Source: CAVYGN01 sp963796325 (GTDB lineage Bacteria; Spirochaetota; Brevinematia; Brevinematales; JAOACQ01). From it: 64,000 nt of DNA. The position numbers and the translations under genes were made by a program. This document shows positions 59,988-64,000 of this stretch, one piece after another. Below the pieces are notes generated by a model that saw only the letters and a list, made by a program, of their open reading frames with translations, had not been told where the DNA came from and searched no databases. The stretch lies in NCBI GenBank assembly GCA_963796325.1, contig CAWCLF010000001.1, positions 1,116,001 through 1,180,000 of the forward strand, in the 5' to 3' direction. Every line of letters starts with the position of its first letter. Within the stretch, counting starts at the first letter, position 1.

Positions 59988-60827
59988 TCAAGCCCTCATC
60001 GATTCTTTCTGTTTGAGCATATCCGCCACTTTGACATTGGGGTTGCGGTAATAATAACCCTTTTGAGATATTCCTCCCTGTATCGCCTTAACCGGACACC
60101 AGTTGTAGCAGGCCAGGCAGGCTTCGCAATGATTCAGCCAGACGGGTTTATCATTTATTATATTAATGTTATCGACAGGGCATACCTGCATGCATACCCG
60201 GCAGCCGTTGCATTTTTCATTTACGCTGTAGCTTTTATCGGAAAAATTAATAAACATATCCATCGAAGGATCCCGGGCCTGATCCGCATATTTTGCCAGC
60301 GCTTTACTAATTAAAGATTTAAAAAGAGGTTCGAACGGTAAAAGGAGAAAACGCCACAAAATATTGGCAATAAAAAAACCTTTCTTCCTCCGAATAATGT
60401 TTTTGACTATCTTTTCAAGTTTTTTCCGCCAGTTTTTTAAAATCTTTTCATCATTTTCCCAGGGTTTGTTAAACGCGTTCTGCCTCATATGAACGCCGTA
60501 TTTTGCAGACAGCCTGCCTTCATGAGAACCGATTATTGTACTTAATGATTTCATTGAAGTTCCCATTCCGCCGCCGTAATTACAAACGGCAAATATGTAT
60601 TTATCCTTTATATTTTCGAGCTTGCTTGCGAATCTTTTTATTATCAGCGGCAGTTCAAGGTAATATACCGGGAAAACTATCCCGATTACATCGGCCTGCG
60701 TATCGACCGGATTATTTTCATTCAAAGAAGGTATCGGGATCAGCCTGCCCTTTGTTTTTTCCGCTATATCCCTGGCAATAACAAGCGAATTTCCCGTTCC
60801 TGAAAAATAATAGATTTCCGTACTCAT
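59988..60827 (-). CDS. EFR1-family flavodoxin-ferredoxin fusion protein
   Basis: 279 residues. N-terminal flavodoxin-like part with EIYYFSGTGNSLVIARDIAE (FMN phosphate loop) and IGIVFPVYYLELPLIIKRF. C-terminal 4Fe-4S pairs: CNGCRVCMQVCPVDNI and CEACLACYNWCPVKAIQ. This order is that of EFR1-type proteins. Likely an electron carrier in an anaerobic metabolism. The stop is directly followed by the ATG of the next gene. Confidence 0.93.
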   Translation of the reverse strand: MSTEIYYFSGTGNSLVIARDIAEKTKGRLIPIPSLNENNPVDTQADVIGIVFPVYYLELPLIIKRFASKLENIKDKYIFAVCNYGGGMGTSMKSLSTIIGSHEGRLSAKYGVHMRQNAFNKPWENDEKILKNWRKKLEKIVKNIIRRKKGFFIANILWRFLLLPFEPLFKSLISKALAKYADQARDPSMDMFINFSDKSYSVNEKCNGCRVCMQVCPVDNINIINDKPVWLNHCEACLACYNWCPVKAIQGGISQKGYYYRNPNVKVADMLKQKESMRA

Positions 60828-60984
60828 AATGAATCCTCACAATTTATATAATTATACATCCTGTTTTAACAGTTAACAATGGGTATTTTATCCTATTGTT
60901 TTGAGTCAGGGGTGCATATGCTCTTTGCCGATCGCCGAGTCGGCCGATTTCAGCGCTGCGATAAGACCGTCCGGAAATCCCTAA

Positions 60985-62634
60985 TCAGCAGTCATCCGGA
61001 TCGATGAACCTTGATATGAATTCATGAATCTCTTTCAAATCGATATTTACCGCAATCGATTTTAACTTCGAAATAAAAGGCAGTAATTCCGGATTCCCGG
61101 ATTCATTCTTTTCTATATACTTCCTTATACCGGCAATATCGCCCGAATCCGACATTTCATATAAAATTTTTAAATCGTCGCGGGGCGGAGGGACAATCTC
61201 TTCTTCAGTAACTATGGGAATTGTAAAATGGAATGTCGAACCTTTACCGGGAACGGATTCCACCCATATGCGCCCACCGAAGCGTTCCGCGATCTTTTTA
61301 CATATGGAAAGTCCGATGCCGCTTCCCTGGTATTCATGACCATGAAGCCTCTGGAATATCAGGAAAATTTTATCGAAATGCTGCCGGTCTATTCCGATCC
61401 CGTTATCCCTGACGCTGAAAGTCCATTCTTTTTCCCCTTCCTCCGCGGAAACACGAACTTCCGGGGGTTCGCTGCCATGGAATTTTACCGCATTGCTGAT
61501 AAGGTTCTGGAAAAGCTGTATCAATTGAACCCCGTCGTAATAAACTTCGGGAAGATCGCCGGATATTATCCGTGCGCTCGATTCTTCCAGAAGGACGATT
61601 ATGTTCTTTTTCACCTGTTCGAGCACCTTGTTGCAGTTTACCCTGACGAGGATATGCTGCCTGGTTTCAACCCTCGAATAGGTCAATAAGCCTTCCAGCA
61701 GTTCCTGCATTCTTTTTGAGCCGTCCATGGCAAATTCCATGAATGTTTTAGTGTCTTTGTCGAGCTTTCCGCGATACCGGTCATATATAAGTTTTGTATA
61801 GCTTGCGACCATTCTCATCGGTTCCTGGAGGTCATGTGAAGCTACATAAGCAAACTGTTCCAGGTCCTTATTGGAACGCATCAATTCAGAAAACGTTTTA
61901 TCGAGTTCCGCTTCGGCCGCTTTCCTCTTTTCTATTTCTTCCTCAAGGCTTGAATTTACATTCCTGATTTTTTTGTACAATTGCCTGTATCTTTCTTCGT
62001 TATCCTTTATTTTCCTGATCAAGGGGTTTGTGATTTTAATAAAAAGAAAAGCTCCCGGCACAACCAGGGAAAACATAATTATGAATGAAATAAGGGAAGC
62101 CTGGACATAGGGAGCCCTGATTTCGGACATATCGATCTTTTCCACTATACCCCAGTCGAGGCCGCTTATATTATGGTATGCGGAAAGGACCTCCTCACGA
62201 TGGTTATCGCGGTCGATAATGATTCCCGAATGACCCGAGACTGCAAGTTTAAGCCCTTGCGCCGTATTGTCCCCCGGATACGGGATCGGGTTATCTGTGT
62301 TCCATTTGCCGTCGTGGCGGTCGATTAAAAATACTATACTGCTCTTCCCTGAAGTATTATGGATTAATTCGGCTATTGAAAACTCCCCTGTTATCCCTTT
62401 TCCATGGAATTTTAAGTATGAACTTTTAACGGTATTTAGGACAAGACCGGCATTTCCGGTTTTATTGTACATGGCTTCAATAAGGTATGACTGGCTTGTC
62501 GCAAGCTCGCGAAGGCCCTTTTTATCCTCGTTAAGCGCAGCTTTATAAAGAATGATTATGGTTAAAAATGCAACCGATACAGATATTCCTGTCATTATCG
62601 ATATAAGCAGTATCAGCCGTTCGGTAGTTTTCAT
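60985..62634 (-). CDS. Sensor histidine kinase with Cache-like input
   Basis: 549 residues. Two membrane helices enclose an extracytoplasmic sensor (~35-180), followed by a HAMP-less coiled coil, HisKA (FAYVASHDLQEPMRMVASYT), ATPase (LISNAVKFHG, RDNGIGIDRQHFDKIFLIFQ, GSGIGLSICKKIAERFGG). A C-terminal ~65 residues (DDLKILYEMSDSGDIAGIRK on) resembles a phosphotransfer-like helical tail seen in hybrid kinases. The sensor ends DWGIVEKIDMSEIRAPYVQA, much like GWGIVAKINFIDIQAPYIMA in the kinase at 13423. No receiver is adjacent. Upstream lies a 40-codon frame whose TGA overlaps its ATG. Confidence 0.92.
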   Translation of the reverse strand: MKTTERLILLISIMTGISVSVAFLTIIILYKAALNEDKKGLRELATSQSYLIEAMYNKTGNAGLVLNTVKSSYLKFHGKGITGEFSIAELIHNTSGKSSIVFLIDRHDGKWNTDNPIPYPGDNTAQGLKLAVSGHSGIIIDRDNHREEVLSAYHNISGLDWGIVEKIDMSEIRAPYVQASLISFIIMFSLVVPGAFLFIKITNPLIRKIKDNEERYRQLYKKIRNVNSSLEEEIEKRKAAEAELDKTFSELMRSNKDLEQFAYVASHDLQEPMRMVASYTKLIYDRYRGKLDKDTKTFMEFAMDGSKRMQELLEGLLTYSRVETRQHILVRVNCNKVLEQVKKNIIVLLEESSARIISGDLPEVYYDGVQLIQLFQNLISNAVKFHGSEPPEVRVSAEEGEKEWTFSVRDNGIGIDRQHFDKIFLIFQRLHGHEYQGSGIGLSICKKIAERFGGRIWVESVPGKGSTFHFTIPIVTEEEIVPPPRDDLKILYEMSDSGDIAGIRKYIEKNESGNPELLPFISKLKSIAVNIDLKEIHEFISRFIDPDDC

Positions 62635-62756
62635 CAGAGTACTCCGTTATAATAATAATCTATATCCATCCGGGCGGTCAAATAGGGACCGTTGTCAAAA
62701 GCCGGGGAATCAAAATAATAGTTTCCCTTATCATATCTTGAAAGCTCGTATCTCAT
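62634..62756 (-). CDS. Short 40-residue ORF coupled to the kinase gene, function unknown
   Basis: A small frame, MRYELSRYDKGNYYFDSPAF onward, rich in Tyr and Asp and ending YYYNGVL. Its stop TGA overlaps the ATG of the kinase (TGATG). No good ribosome site is present. The pattern resembles neither a signal peptide nor a leader peptide with repeated codons. It may be a genuine small protein, a leader, or chance. Confidence 0.28.
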   Translation of the reverse strand: MRYELSRYDKGNYYFDSPAFDNGPYLTARMDIDYYYNGVL

Positions 62757-62838
62757 GTCGGTAAAAAATCATTCTGCCTTGAGGTTGAACCTGGAAAGAA
62801 AATTGATAAGATCGATGCCGTCCGGGTATTATAAGAGG

Positions 62839-62866
62839 GGCTGCCCCCCGGGGGAAGGAGGCAGCC
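62839..62866 (-). terminator. GC-rich hairpin downstream of the OmpA-like gene
   Basis: GGCTGCC (62839-62845) and GGCAGCC (62860-62866) form a 7-bp stem around a loop that is itself self-complementary (CCCCC-GGGGG). It lies 60 bp after the stop of the OmpA-like gene. No T run follows on the minus strand, so termination is only a possibility. Confidence 0.3.
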
Positions 62867-62925
62867 GTTAAACGAGGGAGGAGGATTATGAGGCAAGCTA
62901 TCAGAACCCTTTTATATAAAACCGG

Positions 62926-63534
62926 TTATTCGATATCGAGATCTGCCCGGCAGTTTTTAGGGTCCGCAGGATCGGTTCCTCCAAGCGGCCTTGATGATCC
63001 GTTGGCATTGATAACGAAGTTCGACCTGTCCAGATCCGAGTTTCTGATTATATAATCGAGCACAGCCTCGGCCCTGTTTTTAGAAAGGGCAAGATTCCCG
63101 ATGAACCCTTTGCTCGCCTGTTCCGACCCTGTCTTCGATGCATAACCGTTGATTAACACGATCTTTCCCGAAGGCATAACCTTTATAACTTTTGCAAGAG
63201 CGGGGATGAGGCTGTTCTTCATATAATCGTCGATATTTTTAGAGTCTATACCAGGCATTCCGGCATCAGGAACGATTTCAGAAGAATTGACATTGAAAGG
63301 AATGTCCCTTTTTACAGCGTTAAATCCGGCAAGATCCGATGCAAAAGATTCATGGTTTGTAACATCAGCCGGCTTATTCTCGGAAGAAGCGGACATGCTT
63401 TGATTGGTTTCCATAGGTGCGGAAGAGGAACTTGACGCTTGTACAGTTTCAGTCTTTTTTGTAACAGCAGGCCCTGTGCAGGAAGTGAATGTAATTACTG
63501 CAAAGAGACCTGCAATTATGAAACTCGATTTCAT
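62926..63534 (-). CDS. OmpA-like lipoprotein
   Basis: 202 residues. A lipoprotein signal (LFAVITFTSC; Cys19), then a Ser/Glu-rich linker, then an OmpA-C domain from ~75: IPFNVNSSEIVPDAG, KIVLINGYASKTGSEQASKG (family: iegHTD--Gs--yN--LS--RA), NLALSKNRAEAVLDYIIRN, NCRADLDIE at the end. The peptidoglycan-binding Asp and Arg positions of the family appear to be conserved in part (the TD is KT here). It should anchor the outer envelope to the cell wall. AGGAGG precedes the ATG. A 47-residue membrane protein is encoded 17 bp upstream. Confidence 0.88.
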   Translation of the reverse strand: MKSSFIIAGLFAVITFTSCTGPAVTKKTETVQASSSSSAPMETNQSMSASSENKPADVTNHESFASDLAGFNAVKRDIPFNVNSSEIVPDAGMPGIDSKNIDDYMKNSLIPALAKVIKVMPSGKIVLINGYASKTGSEQASKGFIGNLALSKNRAEAVLDYIIRNSDLDRSNFVINANGSSRPLGGTDPADPKNCRADLDIE

Positions 63535-63550
63535 TTATTACCTCCTATAA

Positions 63551-63694
63551 TTATGCGAATAATCTTTTGATCAGGAAAAGTATGCCGGATAATCCGGCAA
63601 CAAAAAAAACAAGACCTAAAAAAATCTGGTCCCTGTAAAAAAATGCAAGTGTAATCAATATAAATGAAATAATAAAAATAACTGTTTTAATCAT
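63551..63694 (-). CDS. Small membrane protein, 47 residues, in an operon with the OmpA-like gene
   Basis: A clean frame reading MIKTVIFIISFILITLAFFY, then RDQIFLGLVFFVAGLSGILF, then LIKRLFA: two hydrophobic helices joined by a short RDQ turn and a basic end. GAGG lies 8 nt before the ATG. It is directly upstream of the OmpA-like lipoprotein gene (17 bp). I recognise no family. Position and ribosome site support expression. Confidence 0.55.
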   Translation of the reverse strand: MIKTVIFIISFILITLAFFYRDQIFLGLVFFVAGLSGILFLIKRLFA

Positions 63695-63908
63695 TTTACC
63701 GCCTCTGCATTAAAATCTTTTTGAACAATCTATTCAATTAATTTTAAAAGGAGCGGCATTGAATTGAATCAGGAATATTTACTGAAATTTGCTTTCAGCC
63801 ATCAGTGATTTCCACTGATTTTTAAGAAATTTCAACTGATCATGCTTTTGTTAATGAATTCAGGCCGGCCCGGAGATGAGGCCACCATAACGGAAGGCGT
63901 TTGACAAA

Positions 63909-63998
63909 TCATTTCCCGGCAGGATATCCGATCGAGTGTCCGAAGAGCACGCGCTGATCTTTTCGAAGATTTAATTTGGCGGCGAGAGCTGATTTATC
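63909..63998 (-). CDS. C-terminal end of a possible nitroreductase (cut by window edge)
   Basis: The last 29 codons read on the minus strand include AALAAK-like helix residues and LRKDQRVLFGHSIGYPAGK before the stop. The pattern (L--p-dq-vlfg-siGYP) is the usual end of nitroreductase-family flavoproteins. The rest of the gene is outside the window, so the call rests on this tail alone. The gap 63695-63908 shows nothing else. Confidence 0.4.
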   Translation of the reverse strand, partial: DKSALAAKLNLRKDQRVLFGHSIGYPAGK

Positions 63999-64000
63999 GC

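Noticed and set aside
62888..63055. A plus-strand frame with a strong GGGAGGAGG site and ATG
   Set aside because: It runs antisense through the end of the OmpA-like gene and ends within it. No domain is recognisable, so it is more likely a purine-rich stretch by chance.

Overview
The window looks like a chromosomal segment of an uncultivated, diderm, probably anaerobic bacterium. I lean towards a spirochaete or a close neighbour of that phylum, on inference only. The reasons are moderate-to-low GC, many sensor kinases with PAS or 7TM input domains, a Ser/Thr kinase with FHA and vWA partners, SPII lipoproteins, an OmpA-like lipoprotein, a flagellin-like protein, HDOD and PilZ signalling proteins, and mercury-methylation genes. 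No rRNA is present, so the taxonomy cannot be fixed here. One tRNA (Ala, CGC anticodon) is present. Layout: 1-6.0 kb holds the 3' end of a SurA-like lipoprotein/chaperone gene, a membrane-bound LuxR-type regulator, a secreted beta-propeller protein, clpB and a short rpoZ-like gene. 6.2-11.9 kb is a signalling cluster: a protein of an unrecognised domain, a transmembrane Ser/Thr kinase, a membrane FHA protein, a vWA-FHA protein, and a second copy of the unrecognised domain fused to an HU-type DNA-binding domain. 12-17.3 kb holds an MFS exporter, a multi-PAS kinase with its receiver protein, and a PHP phosphoesterase. 17.8-20.8 kb is a tight operon of FAD monooxygenase, type III polyketide synthase and methyltransferase, resembling phenolic-lipid operons. 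21.9-30.3 kb holds the exported flagellin-like protein, an ATPase-HDOD regulator, a purine permease with hpt, a CDGSH protein, an alpha-oxoamine synthase, and an EAL-HDOD protein. 30.4-36 kb is a plastic zone. It holds two complete, different IS1380-family insertion sequences with readable inverted repeats and target duplications, the tRNA, an esterase lipoprotein and two gene fragments. 36-44.3 kb is a two-kinase/one-receiver operon split by a complete Tn3-family transposon (38-bp inverted repeats, 5-bp TACTT target duplication). The transposon carries tnpA, a tyrosine recombinase and a hicAB toxin-antitoxin pair. 44.5-52.8 kb holds PilZ proteins, a GIY-YIG protein, a flavin reductase, prolyl oligopeptidase, asd, a winged-helix protein and arsC. 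52.8-54.8 kb is a marR-hgcA-hgcB operon for mercury methylation, with two near-identical palindromes over its promoter. 54.9-64 kb holds an amidohydrolase, a YtrA-type ABC operon with a GIN-domain protein, an EFR1 ferredoxin, a sensor kinase, an OmpA-like lipoprotein with a tiny membrane protein, and the tail of a possible nitroreductase gene. A second layer is a dispersed family of intergenic inverted elements built on a strict 7-bp period. Five copies carry AGTC on one arm and GACT on the other, and a sixth is a variant. One copy was split by an IS1380 element exactly in phase. The items most worth follow-up are the hgcAB operon with its operators, the heptad elements, the flagellin-like protein with an N-terminal export signal, and the kinase/FHA/vWA/HU-fusion cluster.
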